Shown piece after piece: positions 7,994-16,119 of a stretch of 64,000 bases of DNA. A model generated the notes under the pieces. The model did no database searches. It was given only the letters and a program-made list of their open reading frames with translations, and was not told the DNA's origin. This stretch comes from Chryseobacterium sp. SN22 (GTDB lineage: Bacteria > Bacteroidota > Bacteroidia > Flavobacteriales > Weeksellaceae): the NCBI RefSeq assembly GCF_008329705.1, contig NZ_VTSX01000004.1, positions 62,001 to 126,000 on the forward strand, written 5' to 3'. Every line of letters starts with the position of its first letter. Position 1 is the first letter of the stretch. A program made the translations under genes and the position numbers.

Positions 7994-8015
7994 AACCCCT
8001 CAAAACTGAGGAGTT
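7994..8015 (-). terminator. Terminator of the 8052-8654 gene
   Basis: A stem AACCCCTCA/TGAGGAGTT with one mismatch and a 4-nt loop is followed on the minus strand by a T-rich run. It lies 37 bp beyond the stop of the minus-strand gene. Confidence 0.75.
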
Positions 8016-8051
8016 AAAGAAAAGTAAATGGGTCTGAAAAATTAATAAGTC

Positions 8052-8654
8052 TTAAAATGTAATCAATCCTTCGGCAAGGCTTTTCCAGTGGATTTTACTG
8101 AATCCGAACATTCCGCCTGTACCGATGAATAAATTTCTTATTTTATTTAAAAATCCGGTATTGAAATTCGGAGTTTCATTTCTGCCGTAAACGCCTACTT
8201 TTAGTGTATTGCCCTCTTTTGAAATCATAATGTTCGATGTTGCAGCAGAGCTGTAAAAATGAACAATATTTCCCTTCAGCTTATTAGGCTCTTTGCAGGG
8301 TCTGCATATCATCAGGTACGATTTAGCAGTGCCGGTATCCCGATGGGACAGATTTACGATTTCCACCCAGTCGTACCCTTTACCTTCACTGTTTCCGGGG
8401 CCGGGGATTTCTATTCTTATAAAATCTCCTTTTTTAGGCATCCGGTCTGCCGGTTTTCCCGAAGAATCGAAATGCCTGAAATCCGCCGATGCGCCTCCGG
8501 CATACGACTTCCATTGATTGATGGAAAAAAAACGCTGTTTCAGAATATCAAATTTTAAATCTGCATCTGAATCGGTACACGGTCTGGTACTTTCACTGTC
8601 ATGGAATCCGCCCTTCTTCTGAATAGGAACTCCTGGAATCTGCTTCGGCTTCAT
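8052..8654 (-). CDS. Hypothetical protein
   Basis: A 200-residue protein I do not recognise. It has no signal peptide or membrane segment. The N-terminal third is polar with a CTDSDADLKFD stretch, the middle reads like a beta-rich domain (KKGDFIRIEIPGPGNSEGKG, DWVEIVNLSH), and a single CRPC pair lies near residue 122. It diverges from the iron permease homologue and has its own Fnr-like site and promoter (8679-8724) and a terminator at 7994-8015, so it is a real single-gene unit of the same putative regulon. Confidence 0.75.
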   Translation of the reverse strand: MKPKQIPGVPIQKKGGFHDSESTRPCTDSDADLKFDILKQRFFSINQWKSYAGGASADFRHFDSSGKPADRMPKKGDFIRIEIPGPGNSEGKGYDWVEIVNLSHRDTGTAKSYLMICRPCKEPNKLKGNIVHFYSSAATSNIMISKEGNTLKVGVYGRNETPNFNTGFLNKIRNLFIGTGGMFGFSKIHWKSLAEGLITF

Positions 8655-8678
8655 AATCTCTTCGTTTTGGTGTTCTTA

Positions 8679-8724
8679 CAAATTTAGCACCCGCTATCGG
8701 AAATTGTTATGAGCATAATCACAA
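8679..8724 (-). promoter_or_regulatory. Fnr-like site with class II promoter
   Basis: TTATGAG-cata-ATCACAA lies at 8707-8724. A perfect minus-strand -7 box TAAATTTG lies at 8679-8686, exactly 36.5 bp from the centre. It drives the gene starting at 8654. Confidence 0.7.
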
Positions 8725-8744
8725 TAAGCCATGTAAATTCCCTA

Positions 8745-8762
8745 TCTTGATCGTAATCATAA
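8745..8762 (+). promoter_or_regulatory. Fnr-like site upstream of iron permease homologue
   Basis: TCTTGAT-cgta-ATCATAA. The core TTGAT-N4-ATCAT matches the FNR geometry. The base expected to end the -7 box (8790) is a G, but the box GAAATTCG is poor. Confidence 0.5.
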
Positions 8763-8844
8763 TTTTTCCCGGTATTAATCACGAAATTCGGGTTACTGAT
8801 TCACAAAACCTTCCGCCTGATATGTCATGGAAGAATGAAGCATT

Positions 8845-9243
8845 ATGAATATGAAAAAGAATTTCTCTGACAGGTCTGCCGATTGGGCGACTTACTTTGC
8901 GGTAAATGCCCGGACTTTTACCGGCGGGATTATCCCGATCGTAAGCTGGGCTTCAATATGCCTAACATTCAGGTTTTCGGAGATAGGGCAGTCGGTCATA
9001 AATACCATCGTTATTCCCGTTACTCTCATATCGGTTTTTTTTCTTCAGAAAACACAGAATAAAGATCCAAAGGCTATTCAGATCAAATTGAACAGACTTA
9101 TCGGGATACACGAGAAAACCATTCACCGGATGAAAATATCAAACGGTCCTGAAGGCGTAAATCCGTTGAATTTCATTAATAAACTGAAACATCCGCCTAT
9201 ATCTGTCGGAAAGGATTTTTTTGAAATATCAGATCAGCACTGA
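8845..9243 (+). CDS. Low-affinity iron permease family protein
   Basis: A 132-residue small membrane protein. Two hydrophobic segments (about residues 27-46 and 52-70) are followed by FFLQKTQNKDPKAIQIKLN, which matches the family signature of bacterial low-affinity iron permease proteins (LIQNTQNRDTKAIQLKLDEL-like), then a soluble His-rich tail. Many bacterial members are short and their transport activity is unproven. Start ATG 8845, with an alternative ATG two codons on. The CinA-like gene follows within 66 bp and may be co-transcribed. Confidence 0.82.
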   Translation: MNMKKNFSDRSADWATYFAVNARTFTGGIIPIVSWASICLTFRFSEIGQSVINTIVIPVTLISVFFLQKTQNKDPKAIQIKLNRLIGIHEKTIHRMKISNGPEGVNPLNFINKLKHPPISVGKDFFEISDQH

Positions 9244-9308
9244 CTGAATATGATCCGGAAATCGCGTATAAAGGGCATTTCCTGAATTTTTAACCAAATA
9301 TATTGATT

Positions 9309-9836
9309 ATGAACATCCAGAAAGATTTATTAGAGTGCATCGGAAACTATCTGCACGCATCCGAGGAAACCGTTGCTACCGCAGAAAGTGTTACTGCAGG
9401 GTTTTTACAGTTCTCCTTTTCACAGGTCAAGGATGCTTCAAAAATTTTTAAAGGCGGAATGACGGTTTACACGCTGGAAGAAAAAGTGAAGTTTCTGAAT
9501 ATCGACGAAGAGGAAGCAGAAGCCTGCAACTGTGTTTCACAGAATATTTCGGATACCATGGCCTTAAATGTTGCAAAATCATTCGGTACCGACTGGGGAA
9601 TGGCCATCACCGGCTATGCTACCCCGGTTGAGGAATCGGATTTTAAACTCTTTGCTTATTTCTCATTTGCTTATAAAGGCGAGGTTGTCCTCTCCCGGAA
9701 AATGGATCTGAATTCCAGAAAAGACTCCATCAGCGCCCAGCTTTGCTACAGCGAGTTTATGCTGGAATGCCTTAAAGTGGAAATAGAAAACCAGCAGATC
9801 CGGAAGGAAGAAAAAGGAAAAGAAGAGGAATCTTAA
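9309..9836 (+). CDS. CinA C-terminal domain (nicotinamide-nucleotide amidase-like) protein
   Basis: A stand-alone CinA C-terminal domain of 175 residues. Motifs are TVATAESVTAGFLQFSFS, containing the Ser-based amidase loop of PncC/CinA, then YTLEEKVKFLNI and WGMAITGYATP. The family deamidates nicotinamide mononucleotide in the pyridine nucleotide salvage cycle. I use the ATG at 9309; the frame also has a TTG six bases earlier. The tail is highly charged (KEEKGKEEES). Activity is inferred from family membership. Confidence 0.85.
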   Translation: MNIQKDLLECIGNYLHASEETVATAESVTAGFLQFSFSQVKDASKIFKGGMTVYTLEEKVKFLNIDEEEAEACNCVSQNISDTMALNVAKSFGTDWGMAITGYATPVEESDFKLFAYFSFAYKGEVVLSRKMDLNSRKDSISAQLCYSEFMLECLKVEIENQQIRKEEKGKEEES

Positions 9837-10020
9837 ACTAAGTCAGATTATCAGGAAGAGCGCCTGAATGCCGGAAGTTTTTTCAGCAGTATTTAAAGTA
9901 CTGATTAACCATCTTCTTATTTTGGATTTTAGCTTTATTAACGCATTAAAAAATTAAATATCCAATAATTACATCAAACAAGCACTAAGAAACCATTATC
10001 AACACCACAAAATATTATCT

Positions 10021-10773
10021 ATGGAAAACCTACAGCTAAAGGACAAAAATGTGTTCATTACGGGAGCTGCTACGGGCATAGGAAAAGCTACGGCTTTACT
10101 GTTTGCCCGGGAAGGCGCTCACATTTCCTTTATTCATTACCATGACACGGAAGATGCAGAAGCCACAAAAAATGAAATTACGGCTTTAGGCAGAAAAGCT
10201 TTGTGCTTTGACGGAGATATCAACGATACGGAATTCTGTAAAGAGGCCGTAGCAAAAACCGTTTCGGAATTCGGGGGAATCGATATTCTGATCAACAATG
10301 CCGGAACCCAGTTTCCAACGGAAAGTATTACGGATCTCGAGGAAGAAAACGTAAGAAAAACCTTTAACTCCAATATCATCGGAATGATCCTGCTGACGAA
10401 AGCCGTATTTCCCCATCTGAAACAGGGCAGTTCGATTATTAATACGACATCGGCTGTCGCTTATCTCGGACATGAGGAGCTGGTGGATTATTCGGCAACG
10501 AAAGGGGCTATTGTTTCCTTTACACGATCGCTTGCTTTACAGGCAAAATCCAAAGGGATCCGCGTAAATGCTATAGCTCCCGGGCCTGTGGCGACGCCGC
10601 TTACGGAAAGAACATTCGGGGATGAAGAGGACGATTACAGTAAACCATCCCTGGAGCGCAACGCTTCCCCGGAAGAAATTGCTTCATGTTTTTTATTTTT
10701 AGCAAGCGATGCCGCTGCGCAGATGACCGGGCAGGTACTGCATCCGAACGGAGGATCAATTGTAAACGGATAG
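10021..10773 (+). CDS. SDR family oxidoreductase
   Basis: A 250-residue classical short-chain dehydrogenase. The cofactor motif TGAATGIGKAT is near residue 14, NNAG near 90, a catalytic Ser lies in INTTSAVAY, and Y-S-A-T-K is near residue 160. It resembles the stress-associated glucose-dehydrogenase-like SDRs of enteric YghA/YhdF type. Its stop codon is one base from the alpha-amylase ATG, so the two are translationally linked. Substrate unknown. Confidence 0.92.
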   Translation: MENLQLKDKNVFITGAATGIGKATALLFAREGAHISFIHYHDTEDAEATKNEITALGRKALCFDGDINDTEFCKEAVAKTVSEFGGIDILINNAGTQFPTESITDLEEENVRKTFNSNIIGMILLTKAVFPHLKQGSSIINTTSAVAYLGHEELVDYSATKGAIVSFTRSLALQAKSKGIRVNAIAPGPVATPLTERTFGDEEDDYSKPSLERNASPEEIASCFLFLASDAAAQMTGQVLHPNGGSIVNG

Positions 10774-10774
10774 T

Positions 10775-12253
10775 ATGATGAACGGAGTTATGATACAATA
10801 TTTCCACTGGTACCATCCCGGGGATTTATGGAATGAATTTGCTGACCGGGCAGCCCTTTTAAAGGAACTCGGCTTCACGGCCGCCTGGCTTCCCCCTGCA
10901 AACAAAGGCGACCTGGGTATAGAAGGACGCGGATATGACCTGTATGACCTGTATGATCTTGGCGAGTTTGACCAGAAAGGCGGAATTCCTACCAGATACG
11001 GCACCCGGGAAGAATATCTGAACGCCATCGAAAAGGCCCATGAAGCCGGAATTTCAGTCTATGCCGATATTGTACTCAACCATAGGATGGGAGGCGATGA
11101 GGATGAGCTTATTACCGTTCATCAGGTGGATGAAGAAGACCGTAACAAGGTGATTTCGGAGCCCATGGAAGTTTCTGCAGGTACCCGCTTCACGTTTCCG
11201 GCGAGAAACGGCAAATATTCGGATTTCATCTGGGATTACCGGTGTTTCAGCGGGATTGACATCGCACGGAAAAATGGGGAGAAAATCACCGGAATCTTTA
11301 AAATCCACAACGAATACGGTACAGAGTGGACGGATGACGTAAGCCATCAGCTGGGAAACTATGATTACTTGATGGGTGCCGATGTAGAATACCGGAATCC
11401 TCACGTCATCCAGGAAATGAAAAACTGGATCCGCTGGTATTTTGAAACTACCAAAGTTGACGGATTCCGGCTCGATGCCCTTAAGCATCTTTCCTCGGAT
11501 TTTCTGAAAGAATGGATCACCTACATCAAAACAGAGGTAAATCCCGACTGCTATATCCTGGGGGAATATTGGAAGGATGATGCAGAAAAAATAGGGATCT
11601 TCTCCGACAAGATGGATGAGCTGATTTCCTGTTTTGACGCACCGTTGCATTATAATTTTTTCAAAGCGTCGGAAGAAGGCAGCGATTATGACCTCAGCCA
11701 GATTTTAACGGGAAGCCTTTTGGAAAGAAAGCCCTTATTCTCGGTTTCCTTTGTGGAAAACCACGACACCCAGCAGCTTCAGGCCCTTGAATCGACCGTA
11801 AAAGACTGGTTCAAACCGTTAGCCTATGCCATTATCCTGCTTTCGGAAGATGCTTATCCATGTGTTTTTTATCCCGATCTTTTCGGAACGGAATATACAG
11901 ACACCAAAGACGGCAAAGAAATTAAGATCATCATGCCTAAAGTTGAAATTCTTCCCGCTTTACTGACAGCAAGGCATCAGTTCGCTCACGGTGAGCAGAT
12001 CCGGTATTTCGATGATCCCGACTGTATTGCATGGGTTAGAAAAGGTCATAAAGAGCATTCAGGATGTATCACGATTATTTCAAACAGCGGCGAAGGAAGT
12101 AAAGAAATTGAAATGGGAAAAGCATATGCTCATGCTAAATTTACAGATTTCCTCAGCCACAGGAACGATGAGGTGACGGCGGATGAAAACGGAAAAGCGG
12201 TTTTTAAAGTTAATGCCCGCTCGGTAAGTATTTGGATAAAATCCGATACCTGA
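10775..12253 (+). CDS. Cytoplasmic alpha-amylase (GH13)
   Basis: A 492-residue GH13 enzyme without signal peptide, like the bacterial cytoplasmic alpha-amylases that hydrolyse alpha-1,4-glucans. The four GH13 regions are present: DIVLNHR (98-104), GFRLDALKH with nucleophile Asp234, LGEYW with acid Glu264, and FVENHDTQ with Asp331. A GIDI/DYLMGADVEY middle segment and a C-terminal beta domain complete the fold. It is linked to the SDR by one base. No glycogen genes are nearby, so a stress-related glucan role is inference. Confidence 0.94.
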   Translation: MMNGVMIQYFHWYHPGDLWNEFADRAALLKELGFTAAWLPPANKGDLGIEGRGYDLYDLYDLGEFDQKGGIPTRYGTREEYLNAIEKAHEAGISVYADIVLNHRMGGDEDELITVHQVDEEDRNKVISEPMEVSAGTRFTFPARNGKYSDFIWDYRCFSGIDIARKNGEKITGIFKIHNEYGTEWTDDVSHQLGNYDYLMGADVEYRNPHVIQEMKNWIRWYFETTKVDGFRLDALKHLSSDFLKEWITYIKTEVNPDCYILGEYWKDDAEKIGIFSDKMDELISCFDAPLHYNFFKASEEGSDYDLSQILTGSLLERKPLFSVSFVENHDTQQLQALESTVKDWFKPLAYAIILLSEDAYPCVFYPDLFGTEYTDTKDGKEIKIIMPKVEILPALLTARHQFAHGEQIRYFDDPDCIAWVRKGHKEHSGCITIISNSGEGSKEIEMGKAYAHAKFTDFLSHRNDEVTADENGKAVFKVNARSVSIWIKSDT

Positions 12254-12647
12254 TTATGGCTGAATGTTGAGAAACAGCTCTTCCATGTTCCGGGTAACTT
12301 TATTCTATAAAACCATCCGCATTACCGGCAGATAGACATTCCTGTATTTTCAGGAACAGCCAGATCACGGACTTTTCCAGGCAGTGAACATTCAGGTTCT
12401 GATTATTATATTGGGCACAGCTGTTTTCCGGTAAAACGGAACCGCTGTTCAGGATGATCATTCGTTGCCGTGACGGTAAGCAGGATGATAACCAGACCTT
12501 CTGTCTTATTAACTTCAAAGCTATGTCCCTGCTTTCCGATATAGCGGGGACATTTCTTATGGAGTATTTATATAAGTCTCCACAACTTTAGTCCTGAAGA
12601 TTAAAGTTTAAACCTGATTACCAAGCAACAAGATGCAAAATCAGCCG
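12254..12647. other. Intergenic stretch, possible decayed coding
   Basis: A 394-bp gap with no convincing gene. A minus ORF (12300-12518) has poor composition. Another minus frame between about 12395 and 12560 reads protein-like text (NKTEGLVIILLTVTATND) but lacks a start and ends in two stops. This may be old coding remnant. Confidence 0.35.
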
Positions 12648-14372
12648 TTATAATATTCTATACACCGGATACTGGCGGAATGTTTTTTCCTCAAAATAAG
12701 GCGAGTTCCTGTAAATCCAGTCGAGCTGGACAGTACCATCTTCCGCAAACTTCGGGTCCGACGCTTTTTTGGTTTCGAATTTCTTTTTCAAAGTTTTATC
12801 CTTTCTCAGCAGTTCTGCAGCCGTGTCCTCAAAGATATAGGCAGAATAATATTCCTTCTGGGCTAAAATCCCGTCGAAGAAATTCCAGTTGAAGAACGAA
12901 TCCAGCGCTTCCGGTTCCAGGGTTTCGATAAGGTATTTTACGCCTTCCTGACCGGTCGGTACCAGATAATCTCCTGCTGAAAACAGGATATTTCTGTTTG
13001 ATCTGTCAACCGTTGTTTCAAAATGCGGATAATGCCCTTCGTAAGGATTTTTTGCGGTCTTGAAATCATTGATTCTATAGGATTCTACCGCCATGCTGCT
13101 GTCTTTTCGGATCGGTGTCATTTGGATCCCGTTTCTTCTGAGCTCTTCAATCACCCGGTACTGCGCCTGCGGAACGACGTAATATTTCGGAATGGTAATA
13201 AACCCTGTAGGAATAGCCGTTGTAAACAGCTTTATATTTTTTGTAAACGGTTTGTTCCGGTCGTAATACAGCCTTGGTTTCCCGGAGATTTCGCTCGGCC
13301 TGTATTTTCCTTCATAGCCTTTAAAATCCATGGTCGTGTATTTCGTGGAATCGATTTTCCAACGGATACCGTAAGGTTTTCCGGCCTGGTACTGCTTCAG
13401 GTTTTCGGTTCTCAGCTGCTTTATTTTCTCATATTCTTTATCCAGGTTCTGCAGGTTCACCAGCATATATTGATAGGTGACATCTACTCTTTTATCATAA
13501 GGTTTCAGCATGTGGGTTTCCGGCATTGTCGACAGGGCATTGAACAATGAAGCATATCCGGTGGAATATCGTGGCGAATCTTCAAAAGCAGCAAACCCGA
13601 TGTCCGGAACATCCCCGTGAATATTGACATACGGTGTGCTTTCGTAACCTATTTTCTTTAAATCTTTCAGGTTTTTAGCCTGATAGGTCGTATAAAAATA
13701 ATTCCCGAGTACATTTCCCAACCGTTCCTTGAATGTTGAAATATAGGTAAAGGTGTATTGGTAATCGGCTCCGTTGCTCACGTGGTTATCAATGAAGACA
13801 TCCGGCTTCAGCCACTGGTAGATTTCCTGAAAGCTCCGGGCATTTTTCGTATCGGCTTTGATGAAATCCCTGTTCAGGTCAAAATTCCGTGCATTTCCCC
13901 TGAAACCGTAAGCCTCGGGCCCATTCTGGTTCGCTCTGGAAAACGGATCTCTGTTCATCATCCCGCTGACGTTATAGGCCGAAATAGCCGCTACGATAAA
14001 GTTCTGAGGCTTCCTTATTTTCCCGGTAGCCAGATCCCGCATCAGCATCATGGTGGCATCAATTCCGTCCGGTTCGCCGGGATGGATCCCGTTGTTGACG
14101 AAGAGGACCGCTTTGTCTTTTCTGAGCCGGGCTACTTCTTTTTCCGGAAACGGGTTGTAGAGTACCACATAGATGGGTTTCCCGTTATCATCCTCTCCTT
14201 TTTGCAGGTATTGGATGGTATTGAAATTTTTCGCCAGATCCCGGTACCAGGCATTCATTTCATCATACGTTACCGTCCGGTTGCCATTGCCTTTCTCAAA
14301 AGGGGTTTTGAAATTGTTTTGAGAAAATAAGAAAGAGGAAGTTAAAAGGAATAGAAGCGCGTTCAGTTTCAT
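12648..14372 (-). CDS. Secreted M14 zinc carboxypeptidase
   Basis: A 574-residue peptidase of the M14 family with an N-terminal signal peptide (hydrophobic 3-16, then FSQN). Zinc ligands are seen in GIHPGEPDG (His97, Glu100) and FIDNHVSNG (His197). N-F-D-L-N-R-D-F near residue 165 matches the substrate-binding Asn-Arg motif. The C-terminal half (from about 320) is an extra domain usual in Bacteroidota homologues. It is expected in the periplasm or outside the cell, hydrolysing peptides. It is a single gene on the minus strand, with an isolated repeat element behind its start. Confidence 0.9.
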   Translation of the reverse strand: MKLNALLFLLTSSFLFSQNNFKTPFEKGNGNRTVTYDEMNAWYRDLAKNFNTIQYLQKGEDDNGKPIYVVLYNPFPEKEVARLRKDKAVLFVNNGIHPGEPDGIDATMMLMRDLATGKIRKPQNFIVAAISAYNVSGMMNRDPFSRANQNGPEAYGFRGNARNFDLNRDFIKADTKNARSFQEIYQWLKPDVFIDNHVSNGADYQYTFTYISTFKERLGNVLGNYFYTTYQAKNLKDLKKIGYESTPYVNIHGDVPDIGFAAFEDSPRYSTGYASLFNALSTMPETHMLKPYDKRVDVTYQYMLVNLQNLDKEYEKIKQLRTENLKQYQAGKPYGIRWKIDSTKYTTMDFKGYEGKYRPSEISGKPRLYYDRNKPFTKNIKLFTTAIPTGFITIPKYYVVPQAQYRVIEELRRNGIQMTPIRKDSSMAVESYRINDFKTAKNPYEGHYPHFETTVDRSNRNILFSAGDYLVPTGQEGVKYLIETLEPEALDSFFNWNFFDGILAQKEYYSAYIFEDTAAELLRKDKTLKKKFETKKASDPKFAEDGTVQLDWIYRNSPYFEEKTFRQYPVYRIL

Positions 14373-14511
14373 TGATGGATATTTGAGGTTTCAAAAGTAC
14401 TTAAAGTTTTGGGAAATAGGTTGAGCCGGAAGGGGAAACAGGATGTTTTTTAGTAACCTTGTCAAAGGTCTTACTATCAAATTAGCTGAATGACTTAGAA
14501 AGTGCTATTGA

Positions 14512-14562
14512 CCACCCCGTCTCCGGCTTTGGCCGGAGCCACCCCTCCGGCGGAGGGGAATT
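14512..14562. repeat. Dispersed double-hairpin intergenic element
   Basis: Two adjacent hairpins, CTCCGGC-tttg-GCCGGAG (14521-14538) and CCCCTCCG-g-CGGAGGGG (14542-14558), are preceded by CCACCCCGT. This resembles a short element I recall as scattered between genes in flavobacterial genomes. It sits between the M14 and phosphatase genes. Confidence 0.55.
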
Positions 14563-14628
14563 GCGATTAAGCATTGATTATTGGTCGGATATACCCAAAA
14601 AATATATTTTCAAATGCTTTTTAAAGGA

Positions 14629-15381
14629 TTATTTCACAGGTTTGATCTGATCTTTATTTCTTCCCTTTTCATCAGGATATAAAGACGGAAGCGGATCGCT
14701 CTGCCAGAATGCTTTGGTATCGATATCCATGATGGTTAAAGATCCGGTAAAGGCAGCTCCCGTGTCAAGGTTCCAGATGTTGGCTTTATTGATCGGTTCT
14801 TTGCTGCCGAGATGTAAAGTCGGCGTATGGCCGATGAAGATTTCATTGTACAGAAGCAGTCTTTTAGGATAGAGTTCGGAGTTTTTGGACAATTTTCGAT
14901 CCATCGCTACGGCCGTTTCCCAAAGCGTGCGGTCCCAGCGGTAATTGCTGGAATACATTTCTTTTTCAGGGCCGTGCATGGAAGAATATCCGGCATGGAT
15001 AAACAGCCGGTTTTCCGCATCAATGTGATAGTTTTTCATCCGCTGAAAAAATGCCAGATGCATTTCCATTTCATCCAAACCATAACCGGAATAGCTGTCA
15101 ACTGTACTTTTTCCTCCATTGAATAACCAGACGTCTTCACTTTTCCCGAAAGAGAGCCAGTCTTCACACCAGGCATCATGGTTGCCTTTGATGAAGATGC
15201 ATTCCTGTCTCCCGGAAAGTCCGATTAAAAACCGGATTACCTGGGAAGATTCGCTCCATCCGTCGACGTAATCGCCCAGGAAAATTAAGGTGTCATCGTC
15301 TGTCACCCGCGCTTTGTCCAAAACCTGTTCCAGGGCTTTAAAGCCTCCGTGGATATCGCCTATGGCTAATGTTCTTTTCAT
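14629..15381 (-). CDS. PPP-type metallophosphoesterase
   Basis: A 250-residue phosphatase of the calcineurin-like/PPP family. Metal-site motifs in order are GDIHG (residues 7-11), GDYVDG (about 46-51), GNHD (about 76-79) and IHAGYS, then GHTP. These are the bis-His/Asp dimetal ligands. Related bacterial enzymes act on phosphoproteins or on nucleotides such as diadenosine tetraphosphate. It is the last gene of the leftward ADP-ribose block, and its start overlaps the preceding small ORF by 4 bp. Confidence 0.9.
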   Translation of the reverse strand: MKRTLAIGDIHGGFKALEQVLDKARVTDDDTLIFLGDYVDGWSESSQVIRFLIGLSGRQECIFIKGNHDAWCEDWLSFGKSEDVWLFNGGKSTVDSYSGYGLDEMEMHLAFFQRMKNYHIDAENRLFIHAGYSSMHGPEKEMYSSNYRWDRTLWETAVAMDRKLSKNSELYPKRLLLYNEIFIGHTPTLHLGSKEPINKANIWNLDTGAAFTGSLTIMDIDTKAFWQSDPLPSLYPDEKGRNKDQIKPVK

Positions 15382-15581
15382 TTAAATCTTTTGTGGTAAT
15401 TCGGGCAATACTCAACAATTTCCATAGCTTCTGTCAATAGGCAGTTTCTATTCTGAATAATAAAATACAGAATGTTTATTGTTCGAGCACCTTTGGCAAA
15501 AAGTTCATTGACTTTCTCTTCTAAATGATCTTTTTCAGGACAAAAGTTTTTTACTGCTTCATCGAATTCTTCAGTGGTCAT
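15378..15581 (-). CDS. Small hypothetical protein
   Basis: A 67-residue protein from ATG 15581 (MTTEEFDEAVKNF), predicted helical, with no recognised domain. This ATG overlaps the 3' end of kptA by 11 bp and the stop overlaps the phosphatase start by 4 bp, the usual pattern of translational coupling. A longer start at 15605 would extend the overlap. Function unknown. Confidence 0.7.
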   Translation of the reverse strand: MTTEEFDEAVKNFCPEKDHLEEKVNELFAKGARTINILYFIIQNRNCLLTEAMEIVEYCPNYHKRFK

Positions 15582-16119
15582 TCCGTATGTATTTGGCACC
15601 CACAAAATCTGTCAGCCAGACGTTGTTTTCGGAAAGATAGAACGGGATTCCGGCTTCATGCATTTTTGCGGTTTCTACGGTTAAAATCACCGGTTTTCCA
15701 TGGCGCATCCCGACTTTGGTGGCGGTATCCCGGTTCTGGCTTAAATGTACGTGCTGCCGGCTCCGTTTCTCAATCCCGTTTTCCAGGATGGAAGGAATGT
15801 TTGCTTCTGCCGTTCCGTGATAGAGGAATTCCGGCGGCTGTTGCGGCTTTAAGGCTAAATCAATGCTAATTGAATGTCCCTGATTCGCCCTGATCCTGGT
15901 TTTGTCTTCGTTGAAAATAAACCGTTTTTTATCGTTGGTTTCCACCATTTCGGTCAATTCCTCCAGCGTAAAGCTTCTTTCATGCTTTTCGCATTTTTCC
16001 ATCAGCTCATCCACCGCAGCCCAGCCGTTTTCATCCAGGGTCAGATTGATCACTTCAGGTTTGTGTCTCAGAACCAGGCTCAGAAATTTGCTGATTCTTT
16101 TTTTATGTGGTTCGTTCAT
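15571..16119 (-). CDS. kptA: RNA 2'-phosphotransferase (Tpt1/KptA)
   Basis: A 182-residue Tpt1/KptA enzyme, which transfers a 2'-phosphate from RNA to NAD, giving ADP-ribose 1''-2''-cyclic phosphate and nicotinamide. Signatures are ISKFLSLVLRHKPE at the start, LDENGWAAVDEL, YHGT near residue 100, and RQHVHLS near 122, which carry the conserved Arg-His-Arg-Arg set. Bacteria lack the eukaryotic splicing substrate, so its role here may be RNA repair or ADP-ribosylation reversal. Neighbouring macro-domain genes could process its cyclic product. It overlaps the DUF6794-like gene by 4 bp. Confidence 0.94.
   Translation of the reverse strand: MNEPHKKRISKFLSLVLRHKPEVINLTLDENGWAAVDELMEKCEKHERSFTLEELTEMVETNDKKRFIFNEDKTRIRANQGHSISIDLALKPQQPPEFLYHGTAEANIPSILENGIEKRSRQHVHLSQNRDTATKVGMRHGKPVILTVETAKMHEAGIPFYLSENNVWLTDFVGAKYIRNDH

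Noticed and set aside
9889..9905. CAGTA-N7-TACTG palindrome upstream of the SDR
   Set aside because: It does not match the Fnr-like or NrtR-like operators and has no second copy.
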